Source: Candidatus Sulfopaludibacter sp. SbA3
GTDB lineage: Bacteria > Acidobacteriota > Terriglobia > Bryobacterales > Bryobacteraceae
NCBI GenBank assembly: GCA_945890485.1
Contig: CAMDCN010000017.1
Coordinates: 62,001 to 126,000 of the forward strand
Direction of reading: 5' to 3'
DNA: 64,000 nt
Positions 42,668 to 50,966 of this stretch are shown here, one piece after another. The notes under the pieces were generated by a model that was not told the origin of the DNA, ran no database searches, and saw only the letters and a list, made by a program, of their open reading frames with translations. Each line of letters opens with the position of its first letter. Within the stretch, counting starts at the first letter, position 1. Position numbers and translations under genes: made by a program.

Positions 42668-42886
42668 ATGGAACAGAACACAAACGATACCAAGACATGG
42701 CCGGAACTCGCCATTGGGCTTTTTGACCAACTGACGGGCCGGGGCGCTGAGATCACTTATGCTTTCGAGAATTTGGAGGTGCACGTGCCGAGTTCGACCT
42801 CGCCGACTGCGGCGCATGCGTTGTGGCGGGTGAACGGGACGATGCGGATTCGGACGAGCGACGCGACGACGACTCCTCGTGGCTAG
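42668..42886 (+). CDS. Small conserved-looking hypothetical protein
   Basis: 72 residues: MEQNTNDTKTWPELAIGLFD, LTGRGAEITYAFENLEVHVPS and a Thr-rich end. It reads as a short alpha-beta unit. The start is divergent from the kinase (85 bp apart), and the stop overlaps the next short gene by 8 bp. Confidence 0.55.
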   Translation: MEQNTNDTKTWPELAIGLFDQLTGRGAEITYAFENLEVHVPSSTSPTAAHALWRVNGTMRIRTSDATTTPRG

Positions 42887-43085
42887 GCCAGAGGTTGAAC
42901 TGGACCTGCGGATCGAGAACGGCGGCCACCGGGTGCATGTTTCGGGATCCGGAGGCCAATATGTATTGGAGTGCGAGACCCTGCGGGCGGTGGTCCACTT
43001 CGCCCGGCTGGGCCGGCGGTACCGGGGGCAGGTCCCCCAGGGCTGGCGGATTCAGATAGGATGGCGTGGGATGCGGTGGGGATAA
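42879..43085 (+). CDS. Small beta-rich hypothetical protein
   Basis: 68 residues from GTG 42879 with coding-like G/C third positions: VELDLRIENGGHRVHVSGSG, GQYVLECETLRAVVHFARLG. Overlaps the preceding short gene by 8 bp and the SDR start by about 25 bp, consistent with a coupled string. No family recognised. Confidence 0.45.
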   Translation: MARPEVELDLRIENGGHRVHVSGSGGQYVLECETLRAVVHFARLGRRYRGQVPQGWRIQIGWRGMRWG

Positions 43086-43834
43086 CGAAAGGGCCGATCG
43101 CGATTGCCGGTGCTACGGGCTATGTGGGCGGGCGGCTGGCTCCGCGTCTGTTGGAGTTGGGGTACGCCGTGCGGTGCCTGGTGCGCAGCCCGGCGAAACT
43201 GGCGGACCGGCATTGGGCGAAGGGCCCGCATGTGGAAGTGATGCGGAGCGATTTGACCGATTTAGCGGGGCTGACGGAGAGCTTGCGCGGGTGCTCGGCT
43301 GCTTTCTATTTAGTGCATTCGATGGTTTCGGCCAGCGCGGAGTATGCCCAGCAAGACAGGCGGTTGGCGGAGACCTTCGGGGAGGCGTGCGCGGCGGCGG
43401 GGGTGGAGCGGATCCTGTATCTCGGTGGGCTGGGGGAAACGGGCGCGGGGCTCAGTGAGCACTTGCAGTCCCGTCGGGAGGTGGAGGGGGCGTTGGGAGC
43501 CGGCGGGGTTCCGGTGACGGTATTCCGGGCGGCGATGATTATCGGGTCGGGGTCCGCCTCGTTTGAGATCTTGCGATATCTGGTGGAGCGGCTACCGGTG
43601 ATGGTTACGCCGAAGTGGGTGGCGACGCATTGCCAACCGATAGCGATTCGGAACGTGATCGGCTACCTGACGGGGGCGTTGGCGGTACCGGAGACGATTG
43701 GCGGGGTATTCGATATCGGCGGCCCGGAGGTGTTGACGTATCGGGAACTGATGCGGGCAATGGCGGAATCGTTGGGTCTGCCGCGGCGGCATGTGATTCC
43801 GCTGCCGATTCTGTCTCCGCGGTTGAGTTCCTAA
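43061..43834 (+). CDS. NmrA/SDR-type NAD(P)-binding half, cut by an in-frame TAA
   Basis: 257 residues. IAIAGATGYVGGRLAPRLLELGY is the Rossmann motif, VRCLVRSPAKL and YLVHSMVS follow, and GGVFDIGGPEVLTYRELM is the atypical-SDR signature. In relatives the protein continues directly into a DUF2867 domain. Here TAA at 43832-43834 interrupts it, and the same frame continues as WIHLVTPLSKEIAKPL without any shift. The start could also be GTG 43076. Confidence 0.8.
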   Translation: MAWDAVGITKGPIAIAGATGYVGGRLAPRLLELGYAVRCLVRSPAKLADRHWAKGPHVEVMRSDLTDLAGLTESLRGCSAAFYLVHSMVSASAEYAQQDRRLAETFGEACAAAGVERILYLGGLGETGAGLSEHLQSRREVEGALGAGGVPVTVFRAAMIIGSGSASFEILRYLVERLPVMVTPKWVATHCQPIAIRNVIGYLTGALAVPETIGGVFDIGGPEVLTYRELMRAMAESLGLPRRHVIPLPILSPRLSS

Positions 43835-43843
43835 TGGATCCAC

Positions 43844-44551
43844 TTGGTGACACCTTTGAGCAAGGAGATTGCGAAGCCGTTGGCGGAGGGGTTGCGGAAT
43901 CCGGTGGTTTGCCGGGAGCAGCGGATTGTGACTTTGATTCCGCAGGAGTTGTTGACGGTGCGGCAGTCGATTGCGACGGCGCTGAAGAAGATTGCGGCGC
44001 GGGATGTGGAAACGAATTGGTCGATGGCGGGGGTGATTCCGGGTGATCCGGACTGGGCCGGGGGGACGGTGTTCCGGGATGAGCGGAAGGTGACGGTGGC
44101 GGCGCCGGACTGGGCCGTTTACCGGGCGGTTTGCCGGGTGGGCGGGGGGCACGGGTGGTACGCGGCGGATTGGCTGTGGAAGTTGCGCGGGTGGATGGAC
44201 GTGATGGTGGGCGGCCCGGGGTTGCGGCGGGGAAGGCGGGACCCGGAGGCGGTGGGATATGGAGAGGCGCTGGATTTCTGGCGGGTGGTGGGGATTGAGC
44301 GGGACCGGTGGCTGGCGCTGCGGGCGGAGATGAAGCTGCCGGGGGAGGCGCGGCTGGAGTTTGTGATCCGGGAGGCGGGGCCGGGAAAGAGTGAGTTGAC
44401 GCAGCGGGCGCTGTTTGCACCGAAGGGCTTGTTTGGATTGTTGTATTGGTACGCGGTGGTGCCGCTGCACCATGTGGTGTTTAACGGGATGTTGCGGGGG
44501 ATTGAACGCGAGGCGCTGCGACAGGCTGGAACAGGAGAAGGTCCAGGCTGA
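43844..44551 (+). pseudogene. DUF2867 half of the interrupted SDR-DUF2867 gene
   Basis: About 235 codons in the same frame as the upstream SDR, resuming right after the TAA. DUF2867-type features: WSMAGVIPGDPDWAGGTVFRDER, GGGHGWYAADWLWKLRGWMDVMVGG, ALDFWRVVGIERDRWLALRAEMKLPGEARLEF and GLFGLLYWYAVVPLHHVVFNGML. No good start signal lies near 43844 (TTG/GTG only), so expression would need readthrough or weak re-initiation. The sequence shows no other lesion, so the stop is recent or tolerated. The 3' end overlaps the convergent rlmA-like gene by 71 bp. Confidence 0.75.
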
Positions 44552-45287
44552 AGGTGATGCGCCCGGCGGCTGGGGGATGGGGCTGCAGGGGGCGGTAGAT
44601 GGAGTGGAGGATGTCCTGGACCGAGGCAGCATCGAGGTCGGCGGTGGTGGTCGCGCGGACCTGGGAGAGCAGGCGGAACTGAGGCTGGAAGGCTTCGACG
44701 GTACTTTCGATGCGGTCTCGTTCGGCGCCTCGGAGTTCAATGAGGTCTTCGGGAGCGGGGATGGCGACGAGGAGGCGGCCGGTGGGACGGAGAACGCGAT
44801 GAAACTCGGGCGCGTTGCGGCGGGCGGTGATGGAGAGAACGAGGGAGAAGGTCGCGTCGGCGTAGGGAATCTGGCGGTCGGCGTTGGCGACGATCCATTC
44901 GCAGGCGGGGTAGCGGCGGGCCGCGGCGTCAATGGCGGGAATGGAGATGTCGATACCGTGGGCGAGGCATCCGGTGGCGTTGGCCAGTGAGCCGAGATAG
45001 TAGCCGTCACCGCAACCGGCGTCGAGGACCTGGTCGGCCGCGGTGGCGCCGGTCAGCTCTCGAATGGCTTCAAAGAGGGGCGCGGCGATGCCGCGATCGT
45101 GGAGCCGGCGGCGGGCGGCGACGGCTTCGGCTGAGTCGCCGGGGTTCTTGGACCGGCGCTCCTGCGGCTGCAGCAGGTTGAGATAGCCGCTGCGGGCGAC
45201 ATCGAAGGAGTGTTTCTTCGGGCAGGCGTAGACGCCGCCGGTCCGGGCGAGGGGTTGGCCACAGCCCCGGACAGAACAGAGAAGCAT
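44481..45287 (-). CDS. RlmA-like 23S rRNA guanine-N1 methyltransferase
   Basis: 268 residues. A four-ligand zinc site near the N-terminus (CSVRGCGQPLARTGGVYACP then KKHSFDVARSGYLNLLQP) is the hallmark of RlmA/TlrB. A SAM-binding motif follows, VLDAGCGDGYYLG, with HGIDIS and LSITARRNAPEFHRVLRPTG. Predicted to methylate a guanosine of 23S rRNA; family members can affect macrolide or tylosin response. Divergent from the epimerase gene. Confidence 0.88.
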   Translation of the reverse strand: MLLCSVRGCGQPLARTGGVYACPKKHSFDVARSGYLNLLQPQERRSKNPGDSAEAVAARRRLHDRGIAAPLFEAIRELTGATAADQVLDAGCGDGYYLGSLANATGCLAHGIDISIPAIDAAARRYPACEWIVANADRQIPYADATFSLVLSITARRNAPEFHRVLRPTGRLLVAIPAPEDLIELRGAERDRIESTVEAFQPQFRLLSQVRATTTADLDAASVQDILHSIYRPLQPHPPAAGRITFSLDLLLFQPVAAPRVQSPATSR

Positions 45288-45307
45288 CGCCCTTGAGTGT
45301 AGCGGAG

Positions 45308-45313
45308 TAGACT
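45308..45313 (+). promoter_or_regulatory. Putative -10 TAGACT
   Basis: Seven nt before ATG 45321, the same hexamer and distance as at the peroxidase gene. Confidence 0.45.
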
Positions 45314-45320
45314 CGGGGGA

Positions 45321-46301
45321 ATGGATGCACTAGTGATCGGTGGTACGCGGAACTTGGGCCCGGGGATTGTGGAGGAGCTGCGGGGGCGGGGTTTTCGGGT
45401 GACGGTGTTCCATCGGGGGGTGACGATGGCGGCGCTGCCGGAGGACGTGGCCACGGTGCATGGCGACCGGGCGGTGGAGGCGGATCTGCGGCGGGCGGTG
45501 GGGAGCCGGGCTTTTGATTTGGTAGTGGACACGACGTTGTATACCGGGCCGGAGGCGGAGGTGGCGGCGCGAGTGCTGGGCGGGCGCGTGGGGCGGTACG
45601 TGATGCTGAGCACGGGGCAGGTGTACCTGGTGCGGACGGGGATTGCGCGGCCGTTCCGGGAGGAGGATTATGAGGGCGAGGTGATGGCGGCTCCGGAGGG
45701 GGCGGAATATGGGGACTGGCTGTATGGCGTCGAGAAACGGGCGGCGGAGGAGGTGCTGTTTGCGGCGCGGGAGTTGCCGGTGACGGTGTTGCGGCTGCCG
45801 ATGGTGCATAGTGTGCGGGACCACTATCAGCGGATTGGGGCTTACTTGGGGCGTTTGCTGGATGGCGGGGCGATTGTGGTTCCGGCGGGGGAGAGGCCGC
45901 GGTTGAAACACATATATGGCGGCGATGTGGTGCGGTGCATCGGGGAGTTGGCGGGGAGCGGGGCGGGGCTGGGGCGGGCGTATAACTTGTCGCAGGACGA
46001 GGCGCCGGGGCTGGCGGAGTTCTTAGGGGAATTGGCGCGGCTGGCAGGGACGGGGCTGCAGATGGTGGCCGTGGAGCGGGAGCGGTTGGAGGCGGGAGGG
46101 TTGCTGCTGGATTGTTCGCCGTTCAGCGGGCGCTGGATGTCGGCGCTGGAAAATGCGCGGAGTAAGGCGGAGTTGGGGATGCAATATACGGAGTGGCGCG
46201 AGTATCTGCCGGTGTTAGTGGAGGCGTTGCTGGCAAAGGTTAAAGAAGCTAAACCGAGATACAGCAATCGAGCGGCGGAGTTGGCTTTGTTACGCGATTG
46301 A
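45321..46301 (+). CDS. NAD-dependent epimerase/dehydratase family protein
   Basis: 326 residues, extended SDR. MDALVIGGTRNLGPGIVEEL is the Rossmann motif, VVDTTLYTG and MLSTGQVYLV are mid-domain blocks, and YGVEKRAAEEVLF gives the Tyr-x3-Lys. HIYGGDVVRCIGELAG resembles the substrate-binding part of isoflavone-reductase and RNA-binding CSP41-like branches. Substrate unknown, probably a nucleotide sugar or similar. Confidence 0.88.
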   Translation: MDALVIGGTRNLGPGIVEELRGRGFRVTVFHRGVTMAALPEDVATVHGDRAVEADLRRAVGSRAFDLVVDTTLYTGPEAEVAARVLGGRVGRYVMLSTGQVYLVRTGIARPFREEDYEGEVMAAPEGAEYGDWLYGVEKRAAEEVLFAARELPVTVLRLPMVHSVRDHYQRIGAYLGRLLDGGAIVVPAGERPRLKHIYGGDVVRCIGELAGSGAGLGRAYNLSQDEAPGLAEFLGELARLAGTGLQMVAVERERLEAGGLLLDCSPFSGRWMSALENARSKAELGMQYTEWREYLPVLVEALLAKVKEAKPRYSNRAAELALLRD

Positions 46302-46336
46302 TACGGAAACCTTACGGGGCTGAAGTATTGGCTGGC

Positions 46337-46342
46337 TACGCT
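46337..46342 (+). promoter_or_regulatory. Putative -10 TACGCT
   Basis: Seven nt before the TonB receptor ATG, again a leaderless-type distance. Confidence 0.35.
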
Positions 46343-46349
46343 CGAAAGC

Positions 46350-49300
46350 ATGAAGATCTATCTGGGATTGCTTTTGACGGTAGCGTCGCTTTGGGCGCAG
46401 ACCGATTCGGCATCTCTGCGCGTGCTGGTGGAAGACCCCAGCGCGGCCGCGGTGGCCGGGGCGAAGGTAAGTTTGATCAATCGCGGCAGCGGCGCGCGGT
46501 CGCTGGTGGAAAGTTCCGGCGACGGATATGCGGTGTTTAGCCCGATCCAACGCGGTCTGTATGATATCGAAGTAACGCAGAACGGATTCAAGAATGTGAA
46601 GCTGAGCGACGTTTTGATTAACATCGACGAGCGGCGGCTGGTGCGGGTGAAGCTGGACGTTTCCTCGCTGAGCGAGACGGTGGAAGTGACGGCGAGCGTG
46701 GCTTCGATTCAGACGGAGCAGGGATCGCTGGGCCAGGTGATCAGCGGGCGGACGGCCGTGGAGCTGCCGCTGGCGGGGCGGCGGTACACGGAGTTGGCGC
46801 TGCTTTCGCCGGGTGTGGCGGCGAGTACGTTGAACCCGACGACGCGGGGGCCAGGATGGTTTGTCGCCAACGGCAACTACCACACGCAGAACAACTTTCT
46901 GCTGGATGGGGTGGACAATAACCAGGGCACGCAGAACGCGCAGAGCTTGAGCGCGCAGGTGGTGCAGCCGAATCCGGACGCGATTGCCGAGTTCAAGGTG
47001 CAGACGAATTCGTTTTCAGCCGAGTTCGGGCGCAGCGCCGGGGCGGTGGTGAACGTATCGATCAAGAGCGGCAGCAACGAAACGCATGGCAGCGGCTACT
47101 ACTTCAACCGGAACTCGGCGCTGGCGGCGCGGGGTTGGACGAACAACCTGCAGAACGTGCCGAAGAACAATTTGAAGTGGGACCAGTTCGGCGGCACGGT
47201 GGGCGGGCCGATTGTGAAGAACAAGCTGTTCTACTTCGGGGCCTATGAAGGCTTCCGGCAGAACTTCGCGGATACGGGGTTGACGACGGTGCCGACGCTG
47301 GCGCAGCGGCAGGGGCAGTTTGGCGCGTTGAACATTGTGGATCCGTCGACGAACGCGCCGTTCCCCGGGAACACGATTCCGGCGTCGCGTTTCGATGCGT
47401 TGGCCAAGAAGGTGATTGACCTGTATCCCGAGCCGAACACGCCGGGGCAGTTCCAGAACGGGCGGCCGACGAACAACTACAGCCTGCAGCGGGACGGCAA
47501 CGAGAACACGCACAAGTTCGATACGCGATTCGACTACAACGTGAACGACTCGAACCAGATCATGGGCCGCTTCAGCTATCTGCGGCAGAAGTTCAACCGG
47601 GACGCGATCTTCCCGGGACTGGGCGACGGCGTGGGCAACCAGGGCGCGCAGTTCAACGAGAACCGCAGCTTGGCGCTGGCGTGGACGAAGACGATTTCGC
47701 CGCGGATCGTAAATACGCTTCGCTACGGCAATAACGACACTTTTGCTGAGTTCGCGCATGCGACGGCTAACGACCAGAAGGCGGATGCGTTCGGCTTCCG
47801 CGGTTTCCCGGAGGACATGCTGCAGGTGGGCGGTCTGCCGTTGATCAACCCGACGAACTACAACCAACTGGGCACCCGGAACTTCCGGCCTCAGTTTCAA
47901 GCGCCGAAGATGAATCAGATTGTCGAGACGATTTCGATGACGGCGGGGAAGCACTTTGTGCGCGGCGGCTTCGAGATGCGGCTGAAGAACAACAGCCTGG
48001 TGGACGTGACGCGGCGGACGCCGGCGTATAACTTCCAGGGCCGCTTTACGAACGACGCGATGGGCGATCTGCTGCTGGGTTTCCCGGAGAGCGTGCAGCT
48101 CAACACGGTACCTGAGGTGAAGCAGTTGCAGGAAGCCTACAGCTTCTTCGTGCAGGACGATTGGAAGCTGAGCCCGCGGCTGACGTTGAACCTCGGCATG
48201 CGGTACGAGTACACGACGCCGTTCTACGGCAGCGGTACGAACAAGAACATCAACTTTGATCCGGCGTCGGGGAACTTGGTGTTTGCAACCGACTCGGACA
48301 AATATCTAACGACTCCGGACAAGAACAACTTTGGGCCGCGCATCGGCTTTGCGTGGCAGGCTCTTCCCGAGAAGCTCGTGATCCGCGGCGGCTACGGTAT
48401 CTTCTACAACGGGGAAGATATTTACGGGTCGGAGGCGAATCTGCCGTTGAACCCGCCGCAACTGATTCAGCCGACGCTGTTGCGGGTGGGAACGGGACCG
48501 GCGCCGGTGCGTCTGAGCGATCCGCTGCCGGCCGGGGTGCTGTCGAATTTTGATAGCCGGACGATTGCACTGCGGACCCGGGAGCGGGAACAGCGCAGCG
48601 GCCGGATTCAGCAGTTCAACTTGGCGCTGCAGTACCGGGTTAGCCGGTCCAGCACTTGGGAAGTGGCTTATGCGGGAAATCGCGGTGAAAATCTATTTGG
48701 TTTGTACCAGCGGAACCAAACGCCGTTTGGCGTTGACGGCTCCGTGGCGGCGAACCGGCCGTTCCCGCAGTGGCAGGGGATTCAGACTGGCGCGAGCCGG
48801 GGAAAGAGCTGGTACAACGCGTTGCAGACGAAGTTCGAACACAACTTCAGCAAGGGGTTGTACGCGCTGGCGAGCTTCACCTGGGCCAGTGCAATTGACC
48901 AGGTGGGAACGTGGGACGCTGGGGCATCGCCGCAGATTCTTGACCGGTTCGACCTGGAAAACGGGCGGATGACGCAGACGCCGAACCTGCAGTACACAAC
49001 GGCGGTGACGTACGAGATGCCGTTCGGCAAGGGCCGGAAGTATGGCAGCAGTTGGAACGGGTTTGCGGACGCGGTGTTGGGAGGCTGGCGGACGTCGATG
49101 ATCATCAATTGGCGGACGGGCTTGCCGATCAACGTTGGCTTGAACGGCAACGGAATTGATCCGGCGACGGGCCGGGCGTACCGGTTCCTGAATCGGAACG
49201 GCGGCGGGCAGCGTCCGGACCGGGTGGGCGAGGCGAATACAGGGATTGACCCGAAGGTGGATCGGTTCCGGTTCCTGGATCCGTTGGCGTACCGGGTGCA

Positions 49301-49556
49301 GACGGTGGACACGCCGGGCAACGCGGCGCGGAACACCGCGTACGGCCCGGGTTTCTTCAACACGGACTTCAACCTGTCGAAGGGATTCCGCATCACCGAA
49401 CGGCAGAGCTTTGACATTCGGTGGGAGGCGTTCAACCTGTTCAACACGGTGAACTTTAACAACCCGGCGACGACGGTGGGCAGCACGAACTTTGGCTGGA
49501 TTACGTCGGCGCGGGATCCGCGGATTATGCAACTGGCGATCCGGTACCAGTTCTAA
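46350..49556 (+). CDS. TonB-dependent receptor, acidobacterial Oar-like type
   Basis: 1068 residues. Signal peptide MKIYLGLLLTVASLWAQ; a carboxypeptidase-regulatory-like domain at about 20-105 (LRVLVEDPSAAAVAGAKVSLIN, YDIEVTQNGFKNVKLSDV); a plug at about 110-250 (VELPLAGRRYTELALLSPGV, NNFLLDGVDNNQGTQNA, FGRSAGAVVNVSIKSGSNETHG); then the barrel, ending LAIRYQF with the terminal Phe. It imports or exposes an unknown ligand, often thought to be glycan-derived. It is followed 19 bp on by an esterase on the same strand, which may share its transcript. Confidence 0.94.
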   Translation: MKIYLGLLLTVASLWAQTDSASLRVLVEDPSAAAVAGAKVSLINRGSGARSLVESSGDGYAVFSPIQRGLYDIEVTQNGFKNVKLSDVLINIDERRLVRVKLDVSSLSETVEVTASVASIQTEQGSLGQVISGRTAVELPLAGRRYTELALLSPGVAASTLNPTTRGPGWFVANGNYHTQNNFLLDGVDNNQGTQNAQSLSAQVVQPNPDAIAEFKVQTNSFSAEFGRSAGAVVNVSIKSGSNETHGSGYYFNRNSALAARGWTNNLQNVPKNNLKWDQFGGTVGGPIVKNKLFYFGAYEGFRQNFADTGLTTVPTLAQRQGQFGALNIVDPSTNAPFPGNTIPASRFDALAKKVIDLYPEPNTPGQFQNGRPTNNYSLQRDGNENTHKFDTRFDYNVNDSNQIMGRFSYLRQKFNRDAIFPGLGDGVGNQGAQFNENRSLALAWTKTISPRIVNTLRYGNNDTFAEFAHATANDQKADAFGFRGFPEDMLQVGGLPLINPTNYNQLGTRNFRPQFQAPKMNQIVETISMTAGKHFVRGGFEMRLKNNSLVDVTRRTPAYNFQGRFTNDAMGDLLLGFPESVQLNTVPEVKQLQEAYSFFVQDDWKLSPRLTLNLGMRYEYTTPFYGSGTNKNINFDPASGNLVFATDSDKYLTTPDKNNFGPRIGFAWQALPEKLVIRGGYGIFYNGEDIYGSEANLPLNPPQLIQPTLLRVGTGPAPVRLSDPLPAGVLSNFDSRTIALRTREREQRSGRIQQFNLALQYRVSRSSTWEVAYAGNRGENLFGLYQRNQTPFGVDGSVAANRPFPQWQGIQTGASRGKSWYNALQTKFEHNFSKGLYALASFTWASAIDQVGTWDAGASPQILDRFDLENGRMTQTPNLQYTTAVTYEMPFGKGRKYGSSWNGFADAVLGGWRTSMIINWRTGLPINVGLNGNGIDPATGRAYRFLNRNGGGQRPDRVGEANTGIDPKVDRFRFLDPLAYRVQTVDTPGNAARNTAYGPGFFNTDFNLSKGFRITERQSFDIRWEAFNLFNTVNFNNPATTVGSTNFGWITSARDPRIMQLAIRYQF

Positions 49557-49575
49557 CTGGCGCTATAAAGGAGGG

Positions 49576-50496
49576 ATGCTCTCCCGCCGTGATTTAGGTT
49601 GGTTGCTGGCTCTGCCGGCAGTAGCGAAGGAATCGGGGTTCGAAGCGGTGGCGGGGACTCTCCCGCCTCGCGATCGAACCCCGGTTGCCGTTGAGGCGAT
49701 CGGCGAGCCGCAGGCGGCGGAGGGCTACCGGCGGCAGAAGATCCGTTACGGGGCGAAGCCGGGGAACCCGGTGTATGCGTGGGTGCTGACGCCGGAGAGG
49801 TGGGCGGGGCGGGCGGCGCTGTGTCTGCATCAGACGACGAAGATTGGGAAGGATGAGCCGGCGGGGTTGGGCGGCAAGCCGAACTTGCAGTACGCGCATG
49901 AGCTGGCGCAGCGGGGGTATCTGTGTCTGGCGCCGGATTATCCGTCGTTTGGGGATGACGTGACGGATTTCCCGAAGGATGTGTTCGGGGCGGGGTTGGC
50001 TTCGGGGACGATGAAGGGCATCGTGAACCATCGGCGGGGGGTGGACTTGCTGCTGGAACGCGGGGCGAAGGCGGTGGTGGCGATCGGCCATTCGCTGGGA
50101 GGCCACAATACGCTGTTTGTGACGGCGTTCGACGAGCGGATTCGGGCGGCGGTGACGAGTTGCGGGTTTACGGCGATGGCGAAGTACAAGGGCGGGAACC
50201 TGAAAGGATGGGATCAGGATCGGTACATGCCGCGGGTTCGGGAGCGGTACCACAACAGCCCGGCGGAGCTGCCGTGGGATTTTCCGGACCTGCTGAAGCG
50301 GATGGCGCGGCGGGCGGTGTTCATCAGCGCGCCGCTGCATGATGACAACTTTGACAATAGCGGCGTGCGGGATTGTGTGCGAGCCGTGGGCGGGTTGTTC
50401 CGGCGCGGACGGCTGGAGACTGCGTATCCGGACTGCGGACACGACTTTCCGCCGGAGGTGCGGCAGCAGGCGTACGCATTTTTGGACCGTGCTTAG
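49576..50496 (+). CDS. Exported alpha/beta hydrolase (acetyl-xylan-esterase/DLH-like)
   Basis: 306 residues from ATG 49576, which is preceded by AAAGGAGGG. N-terminus MLSRRDLGWLLALPAVAKES has a twin-arginine-like pair. GHSLGGHNTLF carries the Ser nucleophile, LAPDYPSFGDDVTDFP a lid region, FISAPLHDDNFD the acid and DCGHDFPPEVR the His. Likely periplasmic esterase. The proximity to the TonB receptor suggests use of the same imported material. Confidence 0.88.
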   Translation: MLSRRDLGWLLALPAVAKESGFEAVAGTLPPRDRTPVAVEAIGEPQAAEGYRRQKIRYGAKPGNPVYAWVLTPERWAGRAALCLHQTTKIGKDEPAGLGGKPNLQYAHELAQRGYLCLAPDYPSFGDDVTDFPKDVFGAGLASGTMKGIVNHRRGVDLLLERGAKAVVAIGHSLGGHNTLFVTAFDERIRAAVTSCGFTAMAKYKGGNLKGWDQDRYMPRVRERYHNSPAELPWDFPDLLKRMARRAVFISAPLHDDNFDNSGVRDCVRAVGGLFRRGRLETAYPDCGHDFPPEVRQQAYAFLDRA

Positions 50497-50586
50497 TTCG
50501 TTTTTACAAGATTTTTACAACCTGGAGACGACCGGCAGGCCACTTTCCCCGTACCATCAGGGCCAGTCCACTTTCGGGGGTCTCCT

Positions 50587-50934
50587 ATGCAAATCTTCCA
50601 CGACGAACATCTTTCCATTGATTGGTCGGCGGTGCGGTTCGACAACGTGAAGCTGACGCTTACGCGCAAGGAGTTCGAACTGCTTGCGATGCTTTCGCAG
50701 AATGAGGGCGAGACGATTCCGCGAGCGGTGCTGCTGGAGACGATTTGGGGCTATTGCAGCGGGACGCGGACGCGGACGCTGGACGTGCACGTGCGGCGGC
50801 TGCGGCGGAAGCTGGGCCAGTACGGCGAGGAGTACATCCAGACGATCTTTGGCGTCGGCTACCGGTTTGCTCGTTTACGGGCGCCGCGGCCGCTGGTGAT
50901 GCCGAGTCCGGCCACCTACGCAATTGGCGCTTAA
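50587..50934 (+). CDS. Stand-alone OmpR-type winged-helix DNA-binding protein
   Basis: 115 residues consisting of one trans_reg_C domain: LTLTRKEFELLAMLSQNEGETIPRAVLLETIWG, TRTLDVHVRRLRRKLG (recognition helix), YIQTIFGVGYRFARL. There is no receiver domain, so phosphorylation by a kinase cannot control it in the usual way. It lies 32 bp before aroA. A receiver-less kinase-like partner follows aroA. Confidence 0.88.
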   Translation: MQIFHDEHLSIDWSAVRFDNVKLTLTRKEFELLAMLSQNEGETIPRAVLLETIWGYCSGTRTRTLDVHVRRLRRKLGQYGEEYIQTIFGVGYRFARLRAPRPLVMPSPATYAIGA

Positions 50935-50949
50935 GCAGGCGAAACCCTC

Positions 50950-50955
50950 TACAAT
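50950..50955 (+). promoter_or_regulatory. Putative -10 TACAAT of aroA
   Basis: Eleven nt before the ATG; AGAGG lies between and could serve as Shine-Dalgarno on a very short leader. Confidence 0.4.
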
Positions 50956-50966
50956 AGAGGTTTTGC

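Noticed and set aside
47016-47954. 312-codon minus-strand frame inside the second TonB receptor
   Set aside because: Arg/His/Pro-rich antisense artefact of the receptor coding sequence.
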